DNA of 13,137 nt from DATCDR01 sp036510575 (GTDB taxonomy: Bacteria > Actinomycetota > Acidimicrobiia > Acidimicrobiales > Bog-793). The notes beneath the pieces were generated by a model. That model was not told the origin of the DNA, did no database searches, and saw only the letters and a list, made by a program, of their open reading frames with translations. Position 1 is the first letter of the stretch. Every line of letters begins with the position of its first letter. Below are positions 6,584-13,137 of this stretch, one piece after another. The translations under genes were made by a program, and so were the position numbers. Location: contig DATCDR010000087.1 in the NCBI GenBank assembly GCA_036510575.1, positions 1 to 13,137 on the forward strand, in the 5' to 3' direction.

Positions 6584-7549
6584 GTGGCCACGACGAGTGC
6601 TCGGATGTTGCAGCTGTTGTCGCTGCTGCAGACTCACCGGCATTGGCGCGGCCCAGAGCTCTCGCAACGTCTCGAGGTCTCCGATCGGACGCTCCGTCGA
6701 GATGTCGAGCGACTCCGCGGCGTCGGCTACCTGATCGACGCGACACCAGGAGTCGATGGCGGGTACCGACTCGTCCCAGGAGCAGCCCTGCCACCGCTGG
6801 TACTCGATGACGAGGAGGCCGTAGCGCTTGCGGTGGGACTGCAGAGCGCTCTCCAGGCCGGGACCGTTCTCGGCATCGAGCAGTCGTCCGTGCGGGCACT
6901 CACCAAGATTGTCCAGGTCATGCCCCCTCGGCTTCGCCACCAGGTAGACGCGATTGCCTCTATGACGGTTCCAGCCGTTTGGGGCGAGGTAGGCAAGGGC
7001 GTCGATCCAGCAGCGCTCGTTGTCGCAGCTCAGGCTTGCCGGGACACCGAGCGTCTGCACTTCAGCTACGCCGATCGCGATGCGGTTCGTAGTGAACGAA
7101 GGGTCGAGCCCTACCGGCTCGTCCTTCTCGGAAGGCGGTGGTACCTCGTGGCGTGGGATCTCGATCGGAGTGACTGGCGGAGTTTTCGACTCGATCGCTT
7201 GTCTGAGCCTCGAAGTATCGGCGCGCAGTTCGAGCCACGAGCGCTCCCTTTCGAAGACGCCGCGACGTTCCTAAGAATGGGTATCGAGGCTGTGGCGAAG
7301 CAGGTTGAGGTAGAGGTGATCGTCGCCACCTCCGCAGAGGACGTGCGATCGCGGCTCGGAGCGTGGGGCACCGTCGAGCGCCTTGACGACGATCGTTGTC
7401 GCTTGCAGATGACCACCGATGCTCTCGAATGGCCGACCGTGGTGCTCTGCAGTCTCGGCGTCCCGTTTGAAATCGTGAGACCGCCCGAGATGGTGGAGTT
7501 CGTGCGCGTCTGCGCCGACCGCCTACATCGTGCGGCTGCTCGGGTCTGA
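6584..7549 (+). CDS. WYL-domain transcriptional regulator (HTH_11/YafY type)
   Basis: This 321-residue DNA-binding protein has three parts in order. An N-terminal winged helix-turn-helix spans about 1-60 (RMLQLLSLLQTHRHWRGPEL, then VSDRTLRRDVERLRGVGY and GYRL). A WYL domain spans about 140-215, with YRLVLLGRRWYLVAWD (W186-Y187-L188) and SFRLDRLSEPR. A C-terminal WCX-type segment runs from about 230. WYL domains sense ligands, often nucleic acids or nucleotides. The GTG start at 6584 follows the purine-rich CAGGAG directly, close for a Shine-Dalgarno, but MATTSARMLQLLSLLQ is a typical beginning. It is divergent from the DinB gene and ends 9 bp before the convergent ATPase gene. It probably regulates DinB and itself; no defence genes, with which WYL proteins sometimes associate, are nearby. 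Confidence 0.9.
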   Translation: MATTSARMLQLLSLLQTHRHWRGPELSQRLEVSDRTLRRDVERLRGVGYLIDATPGVDGGYRLVPGAALPPLVLDDEEAVALAVGLQSALQAGTVLGIEQSSVRALTKIVQVMPPRLRHQVDAIASMTVPAVWGEVGKGVDPAALVVAAQACRDTERLHFSYADRDAVRSERRVEPYRLVLLGRRWYLVAWDLDRSDWRSFRLDRLSEPRSIGAQFEPRALPFEDAATFLRMGIEAVAKQVEVEVIVATSAEDVRSRLGAWGTVERLDDDRCRLQMTTDALEWPTVVLCSLGVPFEIVRPPEMVEFVRVCADRLHRAAARV

Positions 7550-7558
7550 TCTCGGGTA

Positions 7559-8656
7559 CTAGGTCGAGGACGCAGCCTCGGTGACATCCGCGAGCGCACG
7601 ATCGCGCCATGCGACCACGGATCCACGAACGCTGAGCGCCACGCTCGCCCCAACGCTTGGAGCCCTGATTGCGTCGCCGGTGCGCGCCGTGAGCAGGGTT
7701 GAGCGTTCCCAGTTCGGGCGGAGTCTTACGACGGCGTCGTGGCCGTAGAACTCCGTCTCGACTACTACCGCTGTGACGCTCTGATCGGATCCCTCGGCGT
7801 CGAGTGCGATCTGCTCGGGTCGGAGGAGGATTACCAGCTGAGCTCCGTTCGGCGAGGTCGTGGTCTGGTCGGTTGGCCGCTCGAGCTGCAGCATCCCAAG
7901 CGCGGTCTCGGCCTCGCGTCCTCGGTCGATACCGCGGATGAAGTTCGACTCGCCGAGTCGCCGCGCGATCTCCGGTGTGGCCGGAGATCGGTAGATGTCT
8001 TCCGGCGTGTCGTATTGACCTATTGCGCCGTCGGTCATGATCGCGACTCGGTCTGAAAGCGAGAGTGCCTCGTCTTGATCATGTGTTACAAGTACGACCG
8101 TTGCCCCCGCAGAGCGAAGTACCCGACGAACGTCCTGGCGGACGCTTGCCCGAAGGGATTCGTCGAGTGACGAGAACGGCTCGTCCAAGAGAACGAGCGC
8201 GGGTTCGACAGCGAGCGCGCGGGCGAGTGCAACTCGTTGCTGTTGACCGCCGGAGAGCTCGTGGGGGTACCTGCGTTGCAGGCCGCCGAGTCCGACCATG
8301 TCGAGGAGCTCGGCGACCTTCTTGCCGTGCCGATCGCGCCGAGCGAGCCCGAAGCCGACATTCTGCTCGACGGACAGGTGCGGGAAGAGGTTTCCCTCCT
8401 GGGGTACGTAGCCGATATGGCGGCGGTCGGGGGTGAGGTAGTGCGTTCCGTCATCAGCGAGCTGACCGCCGATCCGTACCGTGCCGTGATCTGCCCGCTC
8501 GAAGCCCGCAACGATTCGCAGCAGTGTGGTTTTTCCGCTTCCTGATGGTCCGAGGATCGAGGTGAAGGTGCCCGGCGCGACGGTGAGGGTCAGATCGCGC
8601 AGCACGACCAAAGGGCCGAACGACTTGGCGAGATCGGTGACCTCAAGGTCAGTCAT
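7559..8656 (-). CDS. ferric-iron-type ABC transporter ATP-binding protein (FbpC/PotA-like)
   Basis: A 365-residue ATPase with all motifs: Walker A LGPSGSGKTT (35-44), Q-loop YVPQEGNLFPHLSV, signature LSGGQQQR (134-141), Walker B VLLDEP (155-160) and H192 in VTHDQDEALSLSDR. The C-terminal third (about 235-355) is a TOBE-type region, with RPEQIAL and VVETEFYGHDAVVRL. The YVPQEGNLFPHL stretch and the two-domain partner permease point to the Fe(III) (FbpABC/SfuABC) branch, rather than sulfate or polyamine, though thiamine-type import (ThiPQ) remains possible. Its ATG overlaps the permease stop as ATGA, so the two are translationally coupled. It is the last gene of the leftward operon driven from the promoter near 10399. 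Confidence 0.85.
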   Translation of the reverse strand: MTDLEVTDLAKSFGPLVVLRDLTLTVAPGTFTSILGPSGSGKTTLLRIVAGFERADHGTVRIGGQLADDGTHYLTPDRRHIGYVPQEGNLFPHLSVEQNVGFGLARRDRHGKKVAELLDMVGLGGLQRRYPHELSGGQQQRVALARALAVEPALVLLDEPFSSLDESLRASVRQDVRRVLRSAGATVVLVTHDQDEALSLSDRVAIMTDGAIGQYDTPEDIYRSPATPEIARRLGESNFIRGIDRGREAETALGMLQLERPTDQTTTSPNGAQLVILLRPEQIALDAEGSDQSVTAVVVETEFYGHDAVVRLRPNWERSTLLTARTGDAIRAPSVGASVALSVRGSVVAWRDRALADVTEAASST

Positions 8657-10302
8657 GTGGACAACGTTAAGGGCGCCGCGACCCTCGATCGGCCGGGGAG
8701 CCGGTCAAAGAAGCGTCCTAGTAGGAAGCTCGGGACCGCAGCCATCGCGATAATGACCAACGCGAAGGGAGCAGCCTGTCCGTAGGAGAGGTTCGTCTGA
8801 TACGCCCAGAACTGTGTGGCGAGCGTCTCGGCACCGGTGGGTATCAGGATAAGAGTCGCCGTCAGCTCGGTGACCGCGGACAAAAAGACGAGGCAGAACG
8901 CAGCGCCAAGCCCTGGGGCGATGAGCGGGAGTGTGACGCGAAGAAGCACTTTCTGCCGGCTTACGCCAAGCGAGCTTGCGGCCTCCTCGAGCGCGGGTGG
9001 CGCTTGCAGCACCGAAGCTCGGACCCCGACCAGAGCGAGAGGGAAGAACAGCAGCGCGTACGCGAAGATCAACAGTGGCGCCTGCTGGTATCCGATGCCG
9101 CCGGCGTGCTGTTCGGAGAAGTACGAGAGTGCAAGGGCGACAACGAGGCCAGGCATACCGAGTACGAGGAACGTCGAGCGCTCCAAGAGCAGGTGGAAGC
9201 GGCTCGGCGAGCGAACGATCAACAGGGCGACTGGAAGTGCCATGACGGTCGCGAGTAGTGCCGCGGCTGCGCTGTATCCGGCGGTGTAGAGGGTCGCGGC
9301 CCCAAGTGAGACCCCACTCAACGAATGCGCGCCGCCTTCGAACATCCAGTAGACCGCAGAGCTGACGGGAACCCCAAGGCCGGCGGCGACGAGTGCGCCG
9401 TAGGCCAGCAACACTGGAAATTTCGCTTTGCCAAGCGGGCGCCTCGTCAACAGTCGCTGGGCGCCAGGCCCACCTCGGCTGATCTGACCGCCGCCGCGTG
9501 CCGAACGTTCGCCGGTCAACACGACGAGGGTGAGCACAACGAGCACGAGCGACAAGGCACACGCCGAGTCGGTGTCGAAGCCGACGTTGAACTCACTGAA
9601 GATCTCGGTCGTAAAGGTCCGGTAGCCGAGGATCTCGAATGCGCCGTACTCGGCGAGCATGACCAGCGCGACCAGCAGGCAGCCGCCGAGGATCGCCCGT
9701 CGAGCTTGGCCGAGCGTGATTCGAAAGAAGGTCGCGAGGCGACTCGCGCCGAGGCTCCGGGCGAGTTCTTCCTGCGCGGGATCGGCACCTCGCAGACTCG
9801 CCGCGACCGGGAGATAGACGAGCGGATAGACGGCGAGCGTCATGACGAGCACCGCGCCGCGAAATCCAGTCACCCACGTGAAGAGCGAGTTCCAGCCAAA
9901 GCTCACGACGAAGTCCGGAATCGCGAAGGGTATGACGACGAGCACCGCCCACAGGTGTCGTCCCGGAAGGTCCGTTCGTTCAACGCCGTACGCGGCGAGG
10001 GTGCCGATGACTGCACACAGGACGGTGACGACGATGGTGAGTCGGACCGTGTTCCAGAGCAGCTGCGCTGTGAGCGAGCGCCAGATCAGGTGCCACACCT
10101 TTGTTGGTCCAGCGTCACTGGCCTCGGTGAGCAAGAACGCCAGCGGCAGTGCGAGGGCGGCTACCACGAGCAGGCTCAATCCGAGCGCTGTTCGCGACTG
10201 TTTTGCGCTTCGGGGCGGCAGGTAACTCCCGCTTGCCGGTGATGTTTGCGGGGGAAGCAAAGCGGGAGGTACGGCGGTGACGCTCACCCTTTGTACGCCC
10301 AC
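8653..10302 (-). CDS. fused ABC permease of ferric-iron type (FbpB-like)
   Basis: A 549-residue integral membrane protein made of two homologous halves, each with about six spans. Each half has the cytoplasmic EAA loop that contacts the ATPase: LRGADPAQEELARSLGASR (about 170-188) and VLQAPPALEEAASSLGVSR (about 431-449). This fused layout is typical of Fe(III) permeases such as FbpB/SfuB, and also of some thiamine ThiP proteins. The start is uncertain: GTG at 10302 has no good Shine-Dalgarno, while an in-frame GTG five codons on lies tight against AAAGG. The first 36 residues are polar and proline-rich. It is the first gene after an apparently iron-regulated promoter. Unusually, no binding-protein gene precedes it or lies anywhere in the operon, so a receptor must be encoded elsewhere. 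Confidence 0.87.
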   Translation of the reverse strand: MGVQRVSVTAVPPALLPPQTSPASGSYLPPRSAKQSRTALGLSLLVVAALALPLAFLLTEASDAGPTKVWHLIWRSLTAQLLWNTVRLTIVVTVLCAVIGTLAAYGVERTDLPGRHLWAVLVVIPFAIPDFVVSFGWNSLFTWVTGFRGAVLVMTLAVYPLVYLPVAASLRGADPAQEELARSLGASRLATFFRITLGQARRAILGGCLLVALVMLAEYGAFEILGYRTFTTEIFSEFNVGFDTDSACALSLVLVVLTLVVLTGERSARGGGQISRGGPGAQRLLTRRPLGKAKFPVLLAYGALVAAGLGVPVSSAVYWMFEGGAHSLSGVSLGAATLYTAGYSAAAALLATVMALPVALLIVRSPSRFHLLLERSTFLVLGMPGLVVALALSYFSEQHAGGIGYQQAPLLIFAYALLFFPLALVGVRASVLQAPPALEEAASSLGVSRQKVLLRVTLPLIAPGLGAAFCLVFLSAVTELTATLILIPTGAETLATQFWAYQTNLSYGQAAPFALVIIAMAAVPSFLLGRFFDRLPGRSRVAAPLTLST

Positions 10303-10336
10303 TGTCGTAGCGGCGAGGCCGCGAGCTGCTCGGAGA

Positions 10337-10375
10337 AAATATCAGGCCCACCTGATTCAGGCACGCCTGATATTT
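10337..10375. promoter_or_regulatory. tandem palindromic operator of DtxR/IdeR-like type
   Basis: AAATATCAGGC (10337-10347) and GCCTGATATTT (10365-10375) are perfect 11-bp arms. CCTGA-T-TCAGG (10351-10361) sits on the same centre at 10356. Read another way, it is two adjacent boxes 15 bp apart: TCAGGCCCACCTGA (10342-10355) and TCAGGCACGCCTGA (10357-10370). The TNAGG...CCTNA layout resembles DtxR/IdeR/MntR-family sites, and two side-by-side boxes would suit two dimers. It overlaps the -10 and transcript start of the leftward iron-type transporter, where a metal-loaded repressor would block transcription. No DtxR-family gene is in this window. Confidence 0.65.
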
Positions 10376-10399
10376 AGAGCGGAACTGGCTCGTTGTCAA
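10371..10399 (-). promoter_or_regulatory. promoter of the iron-type ABC operon
   Basis: On the - strand, TTGACA (10399-10394, a perfect -35) is followed after exactly 17 bp by TAAATA (10376-10371) as -10. Transcription would begin near 10364, inside the palindromic operator, leaving a leader of about 60 bases before the GTG at 10302. Confidence 0.65.
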
Positions 10400-10664
10400 G
10401 TCGCGGGCTGCTCTAAGGAGGCCGCCGGCTGCAGTAGGTGCGGAGGTTGCCAAGCGGATTTACCAGCGAATCCGCCGTTGGGTGCTGCTGATGCGTGGTC
10501 GGCCCGTATGTTCCAGTTCGGCGTGTGATCGGGTCGTCCCAAGTATCCATTCGAGAGTCGCGGGCGGTTCCTGTGCACTCTGTGACGAATATTTCTCTCC
10601 CGTAACATTATCATTACAGATCAGATACGCTATTTACGAAGCCGGCTGTCACAGTGGTGGAATA
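10400..10664. other. non-coding region upstream of the secreted-protein gene
   Basis: No supportable gene. A perfect 7-bp hairpin, GCGGATT (10454-10460) with AATCCGC (10469-10475) around an 8-base loop, has no T-run after it. An AT-rich block at about 10585-10640 (CGTAACATTATCATTACAG and onward) presumably contains the rightward promoter of the gene at 10700, but I cannot pick one -10/-35 pair with confidence. An open frame from about 10482 ends with TGA overlapping the ATG at 10700, but looks like chance. Confidence 0.45.
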
Positions 10665-10694
10665 CCCAGGGGGGACCTGGGAGGATCTAGGAGG
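10665..10694 (+). promoter_or_regulatory. leader hairpin and strong ribosome binding site of the secreted-protein gene
   Basis: CCCAGG (10665-10670) pairs with CCTGGG (10676-10681) around a 5-base purine loop, 8 bases before AGGAGG (10689-10694), which lies 5 bases before the ATG. The near-ideal Shine-Dalgarno fixes the start at 10700 and suggests high translation. The hairpin may protect the 5' end or tune access. Confidence 0.5.
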
Positions 10695-10699
10695 AAATC

Positions 10700-11413
10700 A
10701 TGAGCACGAAGCGCACAGTTTTAACCGGTATTGCCGGTGCAGCACTTGCCGGGGGATCACTTCTTGCCCTTCCCGGGCTTGCGTCAGCGTCGGTTCGGCC
10801 GCACACCTTCGCCACAGCCAAAGTACAGCTCGAGACGCAGCTGACCAATCGCAGCGCCCAACTGGGCCGTCTGAGCGCAGATGTCACAGCCGCGAAGTCA
10901 CTCACTCCGGCGCACGTGATCGCCTTGAACGCGGACATCGCCAGCGCTACCGCCAACATCTCCGCGCTGGTCACGAGGGTCCAGAGCGCTACGACCGGAG
11001 CGCAGCTGAAGGTCGACCGGGCGTCGATGGTGAAGCAGAATCGTGTGTACGCCGTCTTGACGCCTCAGGTCTTCGAGACCATCGAGGCCGACCAGATCTC
11101 TTCACAGGTTGCCACCTTCCAGTTGAGTGAGGCGACGCTGCAGTCCTCGGTGAACCTGCTCGTCGGGCTGCCTGGGTACACGACCGCAGAGAACCACTAC
11201 GTGGCCTTCGTAAGGAGCGTAAATCAAGCGAACGAGAACGCAACCGATGTCGCGACCGAGGTGCTGTTGCAGACCCCGGCGGACTACCCCGGTGACACGC
11301 ACATCTTCGTGAAGGCAAACAAGAGCCTGTTGGCTGCTGATATCGCTTTGGCGCATGCGACCTACGACGAGAGTGTCGTTGGCCTCGCCTCTGGCGGATA
11401 CACCGGGTCGTAG
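10700..11413 (+). CDS. secreted helix-rich protein of unknown function
   Basis: I do not recognise this 237-residue protein. It has a clear Sec signal peptide: MSTKRTVL, a hydrophobic core GIAGAALAGGSLLALPGL, and an ASA cleavage site after residue 30. The mature part has no cysteine, is rich in Ala, Ser, Thr, Val and Leu, and shows long runs with helical or coiled-coil character (about 38-66, 72-100, 128-155 and 205-230), for example QLETQLTNRSAQLGRLSADV. No catalytic motif, lipobox, LPXTG sorting signal or C-terminal membrane anchor is seen, so it should be released or loosely held outside. It is monocistronic: its own strong ribosome site, then a terminator 32 bp after the stop. It faces away from the iron-type transporter. 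It contains no metal-ligand pattern that would make it the missing iron-binding protein. Confidence 0.8.
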   Translation: MSTKRTVLTGIAGAALAGGSLLALPGLASASVRPHTFATAKVQLETQLTNRSAQLGRLSADVTAAKSLTPAHVIALNADIASATANISALVTRVQSATTGAQLKVDRASMVKQNRVYAVLTPQVFETIEADQISSQVATFQLSEATLQSSVNLLVGLPGYTTAENHYVAFVRSVNQANENATDVATEVLLQTPADYPGDTHIFVKANKSLLAADIALAHATYDESVVGLASGGYTGS

Positions 11414-11444
11414 GTTCTTCATGGCGGCTGCTGTCGCCTGGCTT

Positions 11445-11481
11445 CAGAAAAGGGACTGGCCGTTGGTCAGTCCCTTTTCTG
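11445..11481. terminator. long perfect-stem terminator, probably bidirectional
   Basis: CAGAAAAGGGACTG (11445-11458) and CAGTCCCTTTTCTG (11468-11481) form a perfect 14-bp stem with a 9-base loop. Further pairs (one G-U, two C-G) can shrink the loop to three bases. The A-run and T-run lie inside the stem base, so it works in both directions in principle. It ends the secreted-protein transcript. Confidence 0.85.
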
Positions 11482-11542
11482 CGTAGTAGGTGAAGGAGTT
11501 CGAGACCCTCGCTCCCACGCGACGCCTCGTTCGGCTCGTGAT

Positions 11543-11558
11543 CTCCTTTCTCAAGGAG
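11543..11558. other. small hairpin upstream of the ThDP enzyme gene
   Basis: CTCCTT (11543-11548) pairs with AAGGAG (11553-11558) around TCTC. The AAGGAG is Shine-Dalgarno-like, but no start codon lies close after it (the gene start is 48 bp on). Its role is unclear; it may be a leader hairpin. Confidence 0.3.
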
Positions 11559-11605
11559 CCGCGCGGCCGCCCCCATTAGGCTCGTGCGAACCGAGAGGGG
11601 GATCC

Positions 11606-13137
11606 GTGGACGACAACTTCCAGCCGGCCACAGTTGCCGAGCACCTTTTGTTCCTGCTTGGAGAGCACGGTGTGGAGCACCTGTTTTTGAACCCGGGGAC
11701 CGACTCCGCTCCGCTTCAAGAGGCAATGAAGACCTTGCCTGCGGCTGGAATCACGATCCCGCGGGTGCACGCTTCGACCTTCGAGGCAGTGTCGCTCGCC
11801 GCGGCACACGCGTTCTATCAAGCGACGGGTCGGCCGCAGTGTGTCGTCGTGCACGTTGACGCCGGAACCCAGAATCTCGGAGCGATGATGCACGACGCGT
11901 TCCGAGACAGGGCGGGAGTCATCATCCTCGCTGGGAAGACTCCCTACGGGGAAGACAGCGAGTCCCGTGGCGGCAGGAGCGGTTACATCCAGTGGTTGCA
12001 GGACATGCCCGACCAACCTGGAATCGTCCGCAGCTACGCCAAGCTCGTCCTCGAGATCACCCGGCCCGAGATGCTTGACCGGGCACTCGGCCGCGCTGTC
12101 CAGATCGCGACGAGCTATCCGGCCGGCCCTGTATATCTCACTGTCTCTCGCGACGTGCTCATGGACCGGCCAGAGCGGCGGGCATCTCGAACGTCGGGTT
12201 ACGCAATTCCTGCTCCCCCAGCACTCGGTGCCGACCGCGTCGCGGAGGTGGTTGCGCTGATCGCGGCCGCCTCGAGGCCGCTTCTCATCACGTCGCGAAC
12301 GGGTCGCACCGAGAGTGGCTTTGAGGCGGTGACGCGACTGGCCGAGCTGGCCGGGTTGACCGTGACTCGAGGCGTCGACACCGGACCCGTGAGCATCCCG
12401 ACGCTGCACCCGATGCACCTGCGTTCCCCGGCCGCTGCCACCGCGGCGCTCCGCGAGGCCGATCTGGTGCTGATCGTCGAGTGCGACGTGCCATTCATCC
12501 CCCGCTCTGTCCAGCCGAACTCTGCCGCCACCGTCGTCCACATCGACGGCGACCCGTTGAAAGTGACTATGCCGCTCTGGGCCTTCCCGGTTGACATCGC
12601 ACTGCAGGCCGACGGTCCGACCGCACTCGGTCAGCTTGGTGATGCCATCGCGGAGCTGCGGGCGACCTCGCCTGAGACCGCACGCCGGTTCGACGACCGG
12701 GTCGAATCCGCAGGAGCAGGTGAGCCGCTCGGCGCCCCCCAGCTCCTCGAAGACGATGGCATCGGCGCTGTCGATGTGCTCCTCGCACTAAACGAGGTTC
12801 TCCGGTCCGACGACATCGTCGTCGAAGAAGCAGTGACGAACTCAGGTCTTGTCTACCAAGATGTGGTCCGCACGAAAGCCGGCACGATCGCGGGCGCCTT
12901 CGCTCCTGGACTCGGCTGGGCGCTCGGCGGCGCGATCGGAGTGAAATTGGCGCATCCAGAGCGACGCGTCGTCGCCATCTGCGGCGACGGCAGCTTCCTT
13001 TTTAGCGTGCCAAGCTCGGCACTGATGATGGCGGCGGAGATGCGAACCCCCTTTCTCACCGTGATCCTCAACAACGACGGCTACCGGGCCAGTCGTCTAC
13101 CTGTCTACGAGCTGTTTCCCGAAGGTGCCTCTGCGGC
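11606..13137 (+). CDS. ThDP-dependent enzyme, acetolactate-synthase-like (partial, runs off the right edge)
   Basis: 510 codons are visible with no stop, so the C-terminus is missing. Domain order follows the ThDP decarboxylase/carboligase superfamily: an N-terminal Pyr domain (about 5-175) with NPGTDSAPL and the likely activating glutamate E60 in VHASTFEAVSLAAAHAF; a central domain (about 200-350); and a C-terminal PP domain with the cofactor motif GDGSF (from 460) through NN at 489-490. Stretches such as AGKTPYGEDSESRGGRSGYIQWLQDMPDQPG resemble uncharacterised 'thiamine pyrophosphate-requiring' proteins rather than true IlvB. No small regulatory subunit can be seen. Candidate activities are 2-oxoacid decarboxylase or carboligase; substrate unknown. 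The GTG at 11606 follows GAGAGGGGG (11593-11601) at 4 bp. It lies downstream of a strong terminator, so it has its own promoter, which I could not define. Confidence 0.88.
   Translation, partial: MDDNFQPATVAEHLLFLLGEHGVEHLFLNPGTDSAPLQEAMKTLPAAGITIPRVHASTFEAVSLAAAHAFYQATGRPQCVVVHVDAGTQNLGAMMHDAFRDRAGVIILAGKTPYGEDSESRGGRSGYIQWLQDMPDQPGIVRSYAKLVLEITRPEMLDRALGRAVQIATSYPAGPVYLTVSRDVLMDRPERRASRTSGYAIPAPPALGADRVAEVVALIAAASRPLLITSRTGRTESGFEAVTRLAELAGLTVTRGVDTGPVSIPTLHPMHLRSPAAATAALREADLVLIVECDVPFIPRSVQPNSAATVVHIDGDPLKVTMPLWAFPVDIALQADGPTALGQLGDAIAELRATSPETARRFDDRVESAGAGEPLGAPQLLEDDGIGAVDVLLALNEVLRSDDIVVEEAVTNSGLVYQDVVRTKAGTIAGAFAPGLGWALGGAIGVKLAHPERRVVAICGDGSFLFSVPSSALMMAAEMRTPFLTVILNNDGYRASRLPVYELFPEGASA

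Noticed and set aside
9325..10242. Long + strand frame (305 codons) opposite the FbpB-like permease
   Set aside because: It is a high-GC shadow: charged, low-complexity Arg/Glu/Asp/Gln content, antisense to a clear membrane protein with EAA motifs.
10482..10703. Open frame ending in a 4-bp ATGA overlap with the secreted-protein gene
   Set aside because: It covers the AT-rich presumed promoter and leader, has no ribosome site, and has mixed third-position use with no protein-like pattern. The overlap is probably chance.
11543..11558. AAGGAG as the ribosome site of an unlisted small gene
   Set aside because: No start codon follows at suitable distance; the sequence is also the arm of a hairpin.
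11576..12541. Long - strand frame (321 codons) opposite the ThDP enzyme
   Set aside because: Antisense shadow with Arg/Asp/His-rich sequence lacking any motif. The + strand frame carries a full ThDP domain order.
1..13137. CRISPR array, insertion sequence, toxin-antitoxin or defence island
   Set aside because: No regularly spaced repeats, transposase or nuclease motifs, or terminal inverted repeats with target duplications were seen. The WYL regulator pairs with DinB, not with defence genes.

Overview
The window looks like chromosomal DNA of a high-GC Gram-positive-type bacterium, most likely an actinobacterium. GC is high by eye, GTG starts are frequent, third codon positions favour G/C, and the DUF664-type DinB gene with a divergent WYL regulator is a pairing common in actinobacteria. 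An Acidimicrobiia-like origin is possible, but I cannot prove it from sequence alone. Nothing indicates a plasmid, phage or insertion sequence.

Layout from left to right. (1) Positions 1-174 hold no convincing gene, but carry a run of short perfect hairpins that reads like a structured RNA on the + strand. (2) 175-642 (-) is a Fur-family metalloregulator. It is divergent from a four-gene metal-uptake operon (+): binding lipoprotein-like/secreted protein (974-1972), ATPase (1969-2808), and two different ABC-3 family permeases (2813-3724 and 3768-4592). A Fur-type double operator sits between the -35 and -10 of the presumed operon promoter, and that promoter is placed so that the message would start at or next to the ATG. 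(3) 4593-4989 is non-coding. (4) 4990-5778 (+) is a class II aldolase/adducin-family metalloenzyme. (5) 5960-6487 (-) is a DinB/DUF664 protein, divergent from a WYL-domain regulator (6584-7549, +). (6) 7559-10302 (-) is a two-gene ferric-iron-type ABC transporter (fused permease, then ATPase). It has a TTGACA-17-TAAATA promoter overlapped by a 39-bp tandem palindrome of the TCAGG..CCTGA type. No periplasmic binding protein gene accompanies it here. (7) 10700-11413 (+) encodes a secreted, cysteine-free, helix-rich protein I do not recognise, ended by a very regular terminator. (8) 11606 to the right edge (+) is a ThDP-dependent enzyme of the acetolactate-synthase-like superfamily, cut by the window end.

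Taken together, the window is dominated by metal handling: one Zn/Mn/Fe-type (cluster A-I) importer under probable Fur-family control, and one Fe(III)-type importer under what looks like DtxR/IdeR-type control. The flanking enzymes (aldolase, ThDP enzyme) and the DinB/WYL pair have no visible functional tie to these transporters. I found no clear new defence, mobile or biosynthetic system. The strongest leads are the two operator architectures, the structured 5' region, and the secreted orphan protein.
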